From NCBI GenBank assembly GCA_004352715.1, contig SCFE01000016.1, forward strand, positions 593,370 through 657,369: a stretch of 64,000 nucleotides of DNA, given 5' to 3'. Under the pieces are notes generated by a model, which had not been told where the DNA came from, searched no databases, and saw only the letters and a program-made list of their open reading frames with translations. Below, piece after piece: positions 1 to 10,345 of the stretch; positions within the stretch are counted from its first letter, which is position 1; every line of letters starts with the position of its first letter. Origin of the DNA: Hofstenia miamia (lineage: Eukaryota > Xenacoelomorpha > Acoela). The position numbers were made by a program, and so were the translations under genes.

Positions 1-2105
1 ACACATGTTTAATTGTAAAAACATAATAATCCTATCCCTGAATATTATGATAGTTTGTATATACCCATGTTCCTCATTTTTAATAAAAAGTAATTCATAA
101 AAACGGACATTATAATAAATCTAAAAAATTAACACAAACACTATATAACTTTCTAGAAGACGTGCATGCAAGTTTCTCTAATGACAATATCATTACCAAC
201 ATTATAGTGAAACATTGACCCAACTCAACCCAACCCATTTAAAGCCCCGCACTAGTTAAGTAAGGATTTGTAAAATTCAAAAAATTTTAAATTCAGTGAA
301 TCACATGTCTATATAATAATCAACATAACTCTATTGAGATAAGCGTTTTGTATACACATATTTGGCCCCGTACCAATTATGAATTACAAAAAAAACAATT
401 TATTGAATAAATTTCTTTGAAAGCAGAAAATTATAGGTAAAGCTTGATATACTCAAATTGCAGTGAATGTCATAATTATTTTATTATATACAATTTTTTA
501 TCTGTATTACCCGTAAAAAAATTATAATTTGATAATTAAATGTTCTGTTAGAAAATAGTGTCATACTTTAAAAATTTGCATAATTTATTATATATAAATT
601 AGTATTTCATTTACAAAAAATTAAAACACGTTACTGCATCAAGAAAGTCATAACATGCAGCATTACATACTAATTTATATATTTAGAAATTATTTGAAAT
701 AAGGTTTGATTATTCAAAATTCAGCCTGTGCATAACTTTCCCCTTTTCACCAGATCGAATATATGGAACTCACTGCCGTTTATCACACTGGCCGGCATAT
801 TTTTACGATTATTGACATCCCAGTAAACGTTTTTGGTTGCCATAACGTTTCACTAACACTGATTTTGTGACATAAAGGCGTTCCATGGAAGTTGCACGAA
901 AGTTGAATTTAAAACGAACTGGTTGCATAGATGTGTTAATGACAGTCACAGCAACGTTGCAGGAGCGTTGAAATTGCAAAATTATAACTCAAAAATACAT
1001 TATGTCAAAACTTTTTAACATTATTATATATATTTTAGATTCTGCAGACTTAACTACTTTGCACTGATGTTTATAACAATTCATACAGCAAATAAATACA
1101 CGCAAGACAATATGCAGGGACTAAAAATAACCACTAAATCAAAACTGCTAGAATGGATAATCCATTACATTACATGACCTGTAGATTTCAAATTGCTTTA
1201 GCAATTTGGTCATAATTTCGGCCATTTAAATTTAGCATTTCAATTTTTTTGAAGCTAAAAGACTATAAAGTTAAAGGGAATTTTACAAATTTTCAAACTA
1301 TTCTAAATTAATGCTAAAATTTTGCATTAATTATTCTTAATTTCCTTTGAATAGGTTCTATTAAATTTTTTTATAAATTTGAATTTTTGCTTTTTCAACA
1401 AATTGACATAAAGTAATATAATTTATTGGTTTTCATATAATTTAGCTTCAAATATAAGTGGTAAATAGATAGATATTATTTATCTGTTGAATACTAATTA
1501 AATTTGGTTGAACTTTAGGTACAAATTCAATGCGTAACGTGTTCATTACAAATTCTACCAAAATTCAACGTTGCTGAACAAAAAATGGCATTGGGATATT
1601 AAGAATTATACGTTTAAATTTTGAGACATCTCAATTTAAAAATACCCTTTTTGCCTTAAAAATGATACAAAGTAGAATTTCAACATTAAATTAGCACATG
1701 AGGTATTCTAGGATATATAAAATTAAAACCCTTTATTGAATAAGAATAACACCGAGATCATGTTTTACCACAATTCACATTTTGTGTGACCTTGTCCACT
1801 AGTTATTGACGTTCCAAATTAACGATGAAATTTTCTAAAACAACTAAAATTATTCTAAGTGCCCTCAATTGTTCAAAAAATGCAAAAAACGATCTAAGCA
1901 TTATATGAAAATGCGGAAATTTTGTCCACGTTTGATGAGAAAGGGTATATAGATCGCAGAATCCCATACCCCGTTAACTACACCACTGTTTGTACCCCAA
2001 AATGATTTGTGCATATAACAAAGAATCCAAGATTATATAATTTATTTTGCATTATATTAGTACGATTTACAGACAATGAGTTTTGGAGGCATATTGTGGG
2101 CAAAA
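1..2105. repeat. Dispersed repeat R1, copy A (noncoding)
   Basis: AT-rich sequence with no convincing gene. Positions 1-230 and about 1180-2105 match 9118-9348 and 9386-10345 at high identity in the same orientation. The block 231-1180 has no counterpart in copy B. The left end is cut by the window edge and the right end by a gap, so element boundaries are unknown. A short minus-strand reading frame at its right end is shared with copy B but resembles no protein family I recognise. Confidence 0.8.
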
Positions 2106-3105
2106 NNNNNNNNNNNNNNNNNNNNNNNNNNNNNNNNNNNNNNNNNNNNNNNNNNNNNNNNNNNNNNNNNNNNNNNNNNNNNNNNNNNNNNNNNNNNNNN
2201 NNNNNNNNNNNNNNNNNNNNNNNNNNNNNNNNNNNNNNNNNNNNNNNNNNNNNNNNNNNNNNNNNNNNNNNNNNNNNNNNNNNNNNNNNNNNNNNNNNNN
2301 NNNNNNNNNNNNNNNNNNNNNNNNNNNNNNNNNNNNNNNNNNNNNNNNNNNNNNNNNNNNNNNNNNNNNNNNNNNNNNNNNNNNNNNNNNNNNNNNNNNN
2401 NNNNNNNNNNNNNNNNNNNNNNNNNNNNNNNNNNNNNNNNNNNNNNNNNNNNNNNNNNNNNNNNNNNNNNNNNNNNNNNNNNNNNNNNNNNNNNNNNNNN
2501 NNNNNNNNNNNNNNNNNNNNNNNNNNNNNNNNNNNNNNNNNNNNNNNNNNNNNNNNNNNNNNNNNNNNNNNNNNNNNNNNNNNNNNNNNNNNNNNNNNNN
2601 NNNNNNNNNNNNNNNNNNNNNNNNNNNNNNNNNNNNNNNNNNNNNNNNNNNNNNNNNNNNNNNNNNNNNNNNNNNNNNNNNNNNNNNNNNNNNNNNNNNN
2701 NNNNNNNNNNNNNNNNNNNNNNNNNNNNNNNNNNNNNNNNNNNNNNNNNNNNNNNNNNNNNNNNNNNNNNNNNNNNNNNNNNNNNNNNNNNNNNNNNNNN
2801 NNNNNNNNNNNNNNNNNNNNNNNNNNNNNNNNNNNNNNNNNNNNNNNNNNNNNNNNNNNNNNNNNNNNNNNNNNNNNNNNNNNNNNNNNNNNNNNNNNNN
2901 NNNNNNNNNNNNNNNNNNNNNNNNNNNNNNNNNNNNNNNNNNNNNNNNNNNNNNNNNNNNNNNNNNNNNNNNNNNNNNNNNNNNNNNNNNNNNNNNNNNN
3001 NNNNNNNNNNNNNNNNNNNNNNNNNNNNNNNNNNNNNNNNNNNNNNNNNNNNNNNNNNNNNNNNNNNNNNNNNNNNNNNNNNNNNNNNNNNNNNNNNNNN
3101 NNNNN
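2106..3105. other. Assembly gap, 1000 N
   Basis: Exactly 1000 N, so the length is probably a placeholder. It separates repeat R1 copy A from the self-complementary repeat next to the LINE. Long reading frames crossing it are artefacts. Confidence 0.99.
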
Positions 3106-3275
3106 TGCCAAATATTTGGCAAATTCTTGGAAAGTTTGCATAAAATTTGGAAAATTTGCCAAATATTTGGCAAATATTTGCCAAATATTTGGAATCGATT
3201 TGCAAATCCTTTCCAAATATTTGGCAATAATTTGGCAATTTTTTGCCAAATTTTCCAAATTTATTTACTAGGGAG
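3106..3275. repeat. Degenerate self-complementary repeat (GCCAAATATTTGGC)
   Basis: Dense array of the 12-14 bp palindrome CCAAATATTTGG and variants (TTGGCAAATATTTGCC, TTTGGCAATAATTTGG). Every register can pair with every other. It ends in TTTCCAAATTTATTTACTAGGG, directly against LINE ORF1. The same ending, TATTTACTAGGG, closes a second copy near 12018, which suggests a defined element end and not random drift. Confidence 0.7.
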
Positions 3276-4172
3276 AAGACTCCTCTCCATTCAATATTTC
3301 AGAAACTTGACAAGAACCTAGCTGCAGAAGCTTTGTTGTGGTTGTTTAAAAAAGCATGTGAGAGTTGTTCAGAAATATTTGGCGCTTCAACTACAAATTC
3401 AAATTCAACACAACTTGTTGATACAGCACTAAACACAGTTAATTGTAGTGACAACACTCCCACACAAACTAATTTAAACAATTGTGTTTATCAACAAGAA
3501 GATAATAATGCTCTAGTGGAATCGTCATATTCCCCGCCTTTTAAAAGACCTGCAACAAAAGCAATTCCTCGTGACACTACAGTGCTCACAATTGGTAATT
3601 CACTTCTTCAAAATGCACGAGGTGCTAGGCTAATTAAGGATCAAAAATGCACATTCCATTCTTACAAAGGGAAAAACACAAAAGATCTAATAGACATCTG
3701 CAAAGACTATGGTTTGCAAGCAGTAAATACTGTTATCCTAAACACAGGCTTACTAGATGCCTTGCATGATAAAGAAGAAAACGAGTTTAGAAAAGATATT
3801 CTTGAGTTAATGGATGTAATACAAAACAAGTTCTCTCCGAAAAAATTAGTACTACTTGAACTTACTCCAATATTGATTGAAGAAAAACTGTATGCCAATA
3901 AAACTGTAGTAAAGTTCAATAAAATTATTGAAGAAATTGCTTCATCCAATGGAACTGTTGAAATGATTCCAATTTTTAAACGTTTTCTTAGTGGACCAAA
4001 AATAATAAATCCAAAGCTATTTGCAAAAGATAATTTACATTTATCTAATGCTGGACTTGCAAAGGTACTTGTCAGAATCAAAGTATTCTTTCATCACTAT
4101 GAAAATGTAGACACAAACAAAAGCAGAGTGTACCAAAAAAACCGCAGGAACAGAAGCGCTTTGGAAAAATAG
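3270..4172 (+). CDS. CR1-group LINE ORF1, SGNH/GDSL hydrolase-like protein (5' incomplete)
   Basis: The open frame runs from the repeat boundary to TAG at 4172 (about 300 aa) with no in-frame ATG near the start; its nominal start at 3243 is a TTG inside the flanking repeat, so the true N-terminus is lost. After a Ser/Thr/Asn-rich stretch comes an SGNH hydrolase-like domain (numbered from 3243): block I reads TIGNSLL with Ser120, block III reads LNTG at 166-169, and block V reads AKDNLHLS with Asp263 and His266, so a Ser-Asp-His triad is visible. Esterase-type ORF1 proteins are known in CR1/L2-type LINEs. ORF2 follows after 72 bp in the same frame. GNS replaces the usual GDS. The domain assignment is fairly sure; catalytic activity is not shown. 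Confidence 0.75.
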   Translation, partial: REKTPLHSIFQKLDKNLAAEALLWLFKKACESCSEIFGASTTNSNSTQLVDTALNTVNCSDNTPTQTNLNNCVYQQEDNNALVESSYSPPFKRPATKAIPRDTTVLTIGNSLLQNARGARLIKDQKCTFHSYKGKNTKDLIDICKDYGLQAVNTVILNTGLLDALHDKEENEFRKDILELMDVIQNKFSPKKLVLLELTPILIEEKLYANKTVVKFNKIIEEIASSNGTVEMIPIFKRFLSGPKIINPKLFAKDNLHLSNAGLAKVLVRIKVFFHHYENVDTNKSRVYQKNRRNRSALEK

Positions 4173-4244
4173 AATCCACAAATGGGCTGCATGGATTAAA
4201 TACACATTCCTATAGTGAAATAGCAAAGACGAAAAATATCTCAC

Positions 4245-5221
4245 ATGAAGTCAAGCAGCTTCTCCAAAAGCTCATTTACCTTATCAATTAATATGAGAGG
4301 GACTACAAGGTATGCCGTTTTTTATCTTGCAATTATATGTTCTGCATGTTTCAAAAATACGCAAATAGAATATGCTGATAGGACAATAGCAAATCTAAAC
4401 CCTGCAAACAGGAGGAACGTATGTTCTATAGCTCAGTGTAACACTGTAAAGCTGTTTTGCTATATTTTAGCTAAATTATCTGGTCTTTTAATAATATTTT
4501 TTGCTCTTATAAGGTCTGGAGATGTAAAAATAAATCCAGGGCCAAAAGTGTTAGCATACTCCAACTTGGAGAAGACAATGAGGCCTCATAAAAACTTGCT
4601 CAACATTATTTATTTAAATGCCAGGAGTCTTTCAGCTCACAGAAGTGAATTCATTGAACTCGTTAATGCTCTAGATTATAACTGCCTGTACTGGATCACA
4701 GAGACATGGTTGAACAATTACCCAATGGATCTTATCAATCCCAACAAGCAAAAATTTTCTATATTCCACAAAGATCGAGGATCTCGGGGAGGTGGTCTTC
4801 TGCTTCTAATACCAAAGATCCTTAAACCAACCAGATATGAAGTGCTAGAAAAACACCATAGAATATTCGAGACAATTTGGGTAAAAATTGAAACTCAATC
4901 TTGCAATTACTTCATCAATTTAAGTTACTGCCCAAGAAAACAATTCAAAAAAGAATTTATTGAATTTAAAATAGATGAGGTGCAATCTGCATTAATATCT
5001 GAAAATCATCAAGAAATTATACTAGTAGGAGACTATAATATTGACTACTTAACAGCTGGAGACAGATGTTACATTGAAGATCTCTGTGCAAATCTAGATA
5101 TTGACGTAGTCAATAAAAACGTTCCAAGAAGAGCTTGGTCGCTCATAGATTATCTAATAATCTCATCAGCAAGCATTGCTTGGTATAAGACATATGCATT
5201 TACGTCTTTCTCAGATCACAA
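4245..5221 (+). CDS. LINE ORF2 N-terminal part: 2A-like motif and AP endonuclease
   Basis: Starts at ATG 4245 after two in-frame stops (4197, 4221) and stays open into the gap at 5222. Residues about 69-90 are strongly hydrophobic and run into SGDVKINPGP (91-100), close to the 2A consensus D(V/I)ExNPGP but with Lys for Glu. Residues 118-325 are an AP-endonuclease domain of non-LTR retrotransposons: LNARSL (Asn125), TETWL (Glu153), RGGG (181-184), VGDYNID (Asp263, Asn265), SLIDYLI (Asp302) and SDH (324-325). All catalytic positions I can check are present. It nicks target DNA for target-primed reverse transcription. The reverse transcriptase lies beyond the gap. Confidence 0.85.
4521..4544 (+). 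other. 2A-like (ribosome-skipping) motif in ORF2
   Basis: Codons for DVKINPGP, in frame with ORF2 (residues 93-100). 2A-like peptides near the ORF2 start are reported for some APE-type non-LTR retrotransposons of animals, often next to hydrophobic leader sequence, as here. The Glu-to-Lys change at the third position may weaken or abolish skipping. Confidence 0.55.
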
Positions 5222-5532
5222 NNNNNNNNNNNNNNNNNNNNNNNNNNNNNNNNNNNNNNNNNNNNNNNNNNNNNNNNNNNNNNNNNNNNNNNNNNNNNNN
5301 NNNNNNNNNNNNNNNNNNNNNNNNNNNNNNNNNNNNNNNNNNNNNNNNNNNNNNNNNNNNNNNNNNNNNNNNNNNNNNNNNNNNNNNNNNNNNNNNNNNN
5401 NNNNNNNNNNNNNNNNNNNNNNNNNNNNNNNNNNNNNNNNNNNNNNNNNNNNNNNNNNNNNNNNNNNNNNNNNNNNNNNNNNNNNNNNNNNNNNNNNNNN
5501 NNNNNNNNNNNNNNNNNNNNNNNNNNNNNNNN
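5222..5532. other. Assembly gap, 311 N
   Basis: Falls inside LINE ORF2, between the endonuclease and the reverse transcriptase palm. Too short for the whole missing linker and fingers, so either its size is an estimate or the element is internally deleted. Confidence 0.99.
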
Positions 5533-5942
5533 AATTACATTCGTTTTCTTAAACGGAAATAATAGCAGCATTTCTAGAAAAAAGGGAGCAAAGAGTTAAA
5601 ATAGGGACCACATTTTCAAAGTACATAGCTACAGAAAGGGGAGTTCCGCAGGGCTCCGTACTTGGACCCATTTTGTTTACTTTGTATGTAAATCATATGC
5701 AGGAATCGGTTAAATGTGAAGTGATTCAGTATGCTGATGATTCTTGCTTAATTACACGAGAGCTTAATGTAAGAATTTCAGTAAAAAAAACTACAAAAAG
5801 ACATAGGAAACATAATTCAATATATAAACATCAATCAATTACAAATAAATTTGAGTAAAACGCAGTTCATAATATTTTCTCCTATTAGCAAGACGTTATG
5901 CAAAGATGTTTTACTAAGTGTAGAGTCAGGAGAGAGCATACA
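5533..5942 (+). pseudogene. LINE reverse transcriptase palm fragment (frameshifted)
   Basis: Same frame as ORF2 upstream. An in-frame TAA at 5550-5552 is followed by a readable RT segment: GVPQGSVLGPILF (motif B, from 5640) and YADDS (motif C, about 5730). Past the A-run near 5782-5790 the reading must move by one base; the family-like thumb region then continues in the second frame through 5942, where a gap begins. These motifs fit the CR1/L2/Jockey side of non-LTR retrotransposons. The homopolymer shift may be a sequencing error or decay. Confidence 0.8.
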
Positions 5943-6942
5943 NNNNNNNNNNNNNNNNNNNNNNNNNNNNNNNNNNNNNNNNNNNNNNNNNNNNNNNNNN
6001 NNNNNNNNNNNNNNNNNNNNNNNNNNNNNNNNNNNNNNNNNNNNNNNNNNNNNNNNNNNNNNNNNNNNNNNNNNNNNNNNNNNNNNNNNNNNNNNNNNNN
6101 NNNNNNNNNNNNNNNNNNNNNNNNNNNNNNNNNNNNNNNNNNNNNNNNNNNNNNNNNNNNNNNNNNNNNNNNNNNNNNNNNNNNNNNNNNNNNNNNNNNN
6201 NNNNNNNNNNNNNNNNNNNNNNNNNNNNNNNNNNNNNNNNNNNNNNNNNNNNNNNNNNNNNNNNNNNNNNNNNNNNNNNNNNNNNNNNNNNNNNNNNNNN
6301 NNNNNNNNNNNNNNNNNNNNNNNNNNNNNNNNNNNNNNNNNNNNNNNNNNNNNNNNNNNNNNNNNNNNNNNNNNNNNNNNNNNNNNNNNNNNNNNNNNNN
6401 NNNNNNNNNNNNNNNNNNNNNNNNNNNNNNNNNNNNNNNNNNNNNNNNNNNNNNNNNNNNNNNNNNNNNNNNNNNNNNNNNNNNNNNNNNNNNNNNNNNN
6501 NNNNNNNNNNNNNNNNNNNNNNNNNNNNNNNNNNNNNNNNNNNNNNNNNNNNNNNNNNNNNNNNNNNNNNNNNNNNNNNNNNNNNNNNNNNNNNNNNNNN
6601 NNNNNNNNNNNNNNNNNNNNNNNNNNNNNNNNNNNNNNNNNNNNNNNNNNNNNNNNNNNNNNNNNNNNNNNNNNNNNNNNNNNNNNNNNNNNNNNNNNNN
6701 NNNNNNNNNNNNNNNNNNNNNNNNNNNNNNNNNNNNNNNNNNNNNNNNNNNNNNNNNNNNNNNNNNNNNNNNNNNNNNNNNNNNNNNNNNNNNNNNNNNN
6801 NNNNNNNNNNNNNNNNNNNNNNNNNNNNNNNNNNNNNNNNNNNNNNNNNNNNNNNNNNNNNNNNNNNNNNNNNNNNNNNNNNNNNNNNNNNNNNNNNNNN
6901 NNNNNNNNNNNNNNNNNNNNNNNNNNNNNNNNNNNNNNNNNN
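5943..6942. other. Assembly gap, 1000 N
   Basis: Placeholder-sized gap that swallows the C-terminal part of LINE ORF2 and its 3' untranslated region. Confidence 0.99.
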
Positions 6943-7680
6943 GTTTTTGAAAGTTTTTCCGGATTATACTGTAAGCTTCTCGAAATTATGGAAAATTAGC
7001 TTGTAATATTATGTGTACGTATCCCGAAAGGAGTTGTTATAATACGGTATATATTAACGTGATGTAATGCAAACATTTGTGATATTATCAAAGTGGAATT
7101 AGTCATGCCAAAAAGTGTAAACTAAATTTGAACATGAATCATGCAAATAGGCCCGAATATGGTACACTAATTAAAAGCTATTAGCAAGCTGTCAGCCAGT
7201 TACCCCCGAGCTGTCAAAAAGCACTTTGTAAGTTATCGCAATCTGCCAGAATTTCATTAGTCATCTGTCAATCAAACGCTGAGTCATTAAAACCACTCAT
7301 CAATATCGCAGAGGTCAAAATGTCAGTTTGTGGAACCTCTGATGCCTTATATACACTACTTATCTCTTCCAAAAGTAATCCATAAAACAACCTTATTCCT
7401 GTGAAACAGTAAGATTTGCAAGAGGTTGTTTTAAGAATTCATTTAGTGTCTAAATGGCAGGATGTGTAGCAAGAAAATTATGAAATTGAAAAATAAAGGG
7501 ATTACACTTTCATGTAAAGTTACTTTTATTATTACAATATGTAACCTTTATAAGACAATAGAGAAATTCAAATTTTGTCAGTTTATATAGGGGAGATGGA
7601 GAGATGCACATTGAATTTCCATATCAGACACTAGTTCAGGTCTGAAAATGGATCAAGATATGTTGAACAAAGTCAACCCA
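6943..7680. other. Unassigned AT-rich sequence
   Basis: No reading frame of note and no repeat structure seen. The first part could be the LINE 3' end, but no recognisable tail repeat marks it. Confidence 0.5.
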
Positions 7681-8372
7681 ACATTCGTCGGACATTGACA
7701 AAGCATTGGCNNNNNNNNNNNNNNNNNNNNNNNNNNNNNNNNNNNNNNNNNNNNNNNNNNNNNNNNNNNNNNNNNNNNNNNNNNNNNNNNNNNNNNNNNN
7801 NNNNNNNNNNNNNNNNNNNNNNNNNNNNNNNNNNNNNNNNNNNNNNNNNNNNNNNNNNNNNNNNNNNNNNNNNNNNNNNNNNNNNNNNNNNNNNNNNNNN
7901 NNNNNNNNNNNNNNNNNNNNNNNNNNNNNNNNNNNNNNNNNNNNNNNNNNNNNNNNNNNNNNNNNNNNNNNNNNNNNNNNNNNNNNNNNNNNNNNNNNNN
8001 NNNNNNNNNNNNNNNNNNNNNNNNNNNNNNNNNNNNNNNNNNNNNNNNNNNNNNNNNNNNNNNNNNNNNNNNNNNNNNNNNNNNNNNNNNNNNNNNNNNN
8101 NNNNNNNNNNNNNNNNNNNNNNNNNNNNNNNNNNNNNNNNNNNNNNNNNNNNNNNNNNNNNNNNNNNNNNNNNNNNNNNNNNNNNNNNNNNNNNNNNNNN
8201 NNNNNNNNNNNNNNNNNNNNNNNNNNNNNNNNNNNNNNNNNNNNNNNNNNNNNNNNNNNNNNNNNNNNNNNNNNNNNNNNNNNNNNNNNNNNNNNNNNNN
8301 NNNNNNNNNNNNNNNNNNNNNNNNNNNNNNNNNNNNNNNNNNACATTCGTCGGACATTGACAAAGCATTGGC
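7681..8372. repeat. 30-bp direct repeat on both sides of a 632-N gap
   Basis: The same 30 bases (ACATTCGTCGGACATTGACA and ten more) occur at 7681-7710, just before the gap, and at 8343-8372, just after it. Either a minisatellite collapsed here, or two contig ends overlap by 30 bp and there is little or no real gap. Confidence 0.8.
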
Positions 8373-8547
8373 TAAATATTGAGCTGATTTGGAAAAAATC
8401 ATTCAGAAGGGAGCCAATTACATTGAAATTAAATTTTAGGACATTGATATTTGATATTTACACATAGAATATGATCAGGTATAGGATTTTTATGTCAATA
8501 AATATGCGTAGGTATGTCCTAAAATATGTACATAAAAATACCAAAAT

Positions 8548-9009
8548 ATGTCATTGAATATATCAATTAATGAAGACGTAAAACCATCAAATTACTCCAT
8601 TTCAAGTTTGTTCCACATGATCACCATGTTAATTTTCAAGTTTTCCACCGTGAATCTTTGCATTTGGGGTACCAAAATTCGGCCGAATCCACTAAAACAT
8701 TGCTCAATATCCACGCTGACAGTTGGATTTATAATTCTCGAGATTTGATGGCTGATAAAAAACTTTGGATCAGTCGGAAGTTCCTGATGCAGTGTTCTTC
8801 CATAATTCAGCACAGTCTCCCACTCCGGACCTTCTATTTAAAACTGCTGTGTACTTTGTAACGTATTCGTTCGCAGAATGATTCAAGAAATTTTTACTTA
8901 TATTTGTTGATTCTGATAATGGTAATTTAATCAGTGGTGTAATCGCTTTGAACTGACCCAAGTAGATGAGCTGCAATCGATAGTTCTTGTGAGAACATCT
9001 CCATAGCAA
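8548..9009 (-). pseudogene. hAT-superfamily transposase, C-terminal dimerisation region
   Basis: On the minus strand about 8780-8592 a frame reads SVDIEQCFSGFGRILVPQ and continues with FTVENLKINMVIMWN. This matches the hAT C-terminal signature (ISVDVERSFS, then a basic linker, then FTxENLxxxxVI). The upstream part (9009-8770) is open in another frame, and a frameshift separates the two. The rest of the transposase is missing or in the gap. Part of a dead hAT element; no terminal repeats were found for it. Confidence 0.65.
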
Positions 9010-9117
9010 ACATTTTTAATTCTCAGAAATAGCCGCATTGGACTCTTTTTTATGAGAAATATACCAATATATATTTAAAATTACGTCAAAAACTTGAATT
9101 GTGCAGAAATATGTTAA

Positions 9118-10345
9118 ACACATGTTTAATTGTAAAAACATAATAATCCTACCCCTGATTATTATGATAGTTTGTATATACCCATGTTCCTCATTTTTAA
9201 TAAAAAGTAATTCATTAAAACGGACATTATAATAAATCTAAAAAATTAACACAAACACTATATAACTTTCTAGAAGACGTGCATGCAAGTTTCTCTAATG
9301 ACAATATCATTACCAACATTATAGTGAAACATTGACCCAACTCAACCCNNNNNNNNNNNNNNNNNNNNNNNNNNNNNNNNNNNNNTTTTCAAATTAGTAA
9401 TTTCATTCAATTGCTTTAGCAATGTACTATATATTCTTTAGCAATTTGCTCATAATTTTGGCCAATTTAAATTTAGTATTTCAATTTTTTGAAGATAAAA
9501 GACTATAAAGTTAAAGAGAGTTTTAGAAATTTTCAAACTATTCCAAGTTCGTGCTGAAATTTTGCATAAATTATTCTTAAATTCCTTTGAATAAGTGCTA
9601 TTAAAATTATTTATAAATTTCCATTTTTGCTTTTTCAAAAATTGGCACAAGTTAATATAATTTCTTGGTTTTCATATAAATTACCATCAAATATAAGTGG
9701 TAAATAGATAGATATTTTCCTTCATTATCTGTTGTTGAATACTAATTAAATTTGTTTGAACTTTAGCTACAAATTCAGCATGTAATGTATTCTTTACAAA
9801 TTCTATCAAAATTCAACATTGCTGCAACAAAAAATGGCATTGGGATCTTAAGAATTATACGCTTAAATTTTGAGACATCTCAATTTAAAAAAAACCTTTT
9901 TGCCTTAAAAATGATACAAAGTAGAATTTCAACATTAAATTAGCACATAAGGTATTCTAGGATATATAAAATGAAAAAACCTTTATTGAATAAGAGTAAC
10001 ACCACAATTCACATTTTGTGTGACCTTGTCCACTAGTTATTGACGTTCCAAATTAACGATGAAATTTTCTAAAACAACTAAAATTATTCTAAGTGCCCTC
10101 AATTGTTCAAAAAATGCAAAAAACGATCTAAGCATTATATGAAAATGCGGAAATTTTGTCCACGTTTGATGAGAAAGGGTATATAGATCGCAGAATCCCA
10201 TACCCCGTTAACTACACCACTGTTTGTACCCCAAAACGATTTGTGCATAGCAAAGAATCCAAGATTATATAATTTATTTTGCATTATATTAGTACGATTA
10301 ACAGACAATGACTTTTGCACGCATATTGTGGGTAAAAATGGCAAT
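9118..10345. repeat. Dispersed repeat R1, copy B
   Basis: Direct-orientation copy of 1-2105, starting ACACATGTTTAATTG. It lacks about 950 bp present in copy A; a 37-N gap (9349-9385) lies at that point. Homology continues to at least the GCATATTGTGGG stretch at about 10330. A minus-strand frame of 94 codons (10419-10135) overlaps it, but copy A breaks the frame, so I treat it as noncoding. Confidence 0.8.
9349..9385. other. Assembly gap, 37 N
   Basis: Small gap inside repeat R1 copy B, exactly where copy A carries its extra 950 bp. Confidence 0.99.

Noticed and set aside
2009-3321. Long open frames of 350-430 codons on both strands around the first gap
   Set aside because: Almost all codons are N; the same holds at the 5222, 5943, 7711, 18077, 28881 and 50561 gaps.
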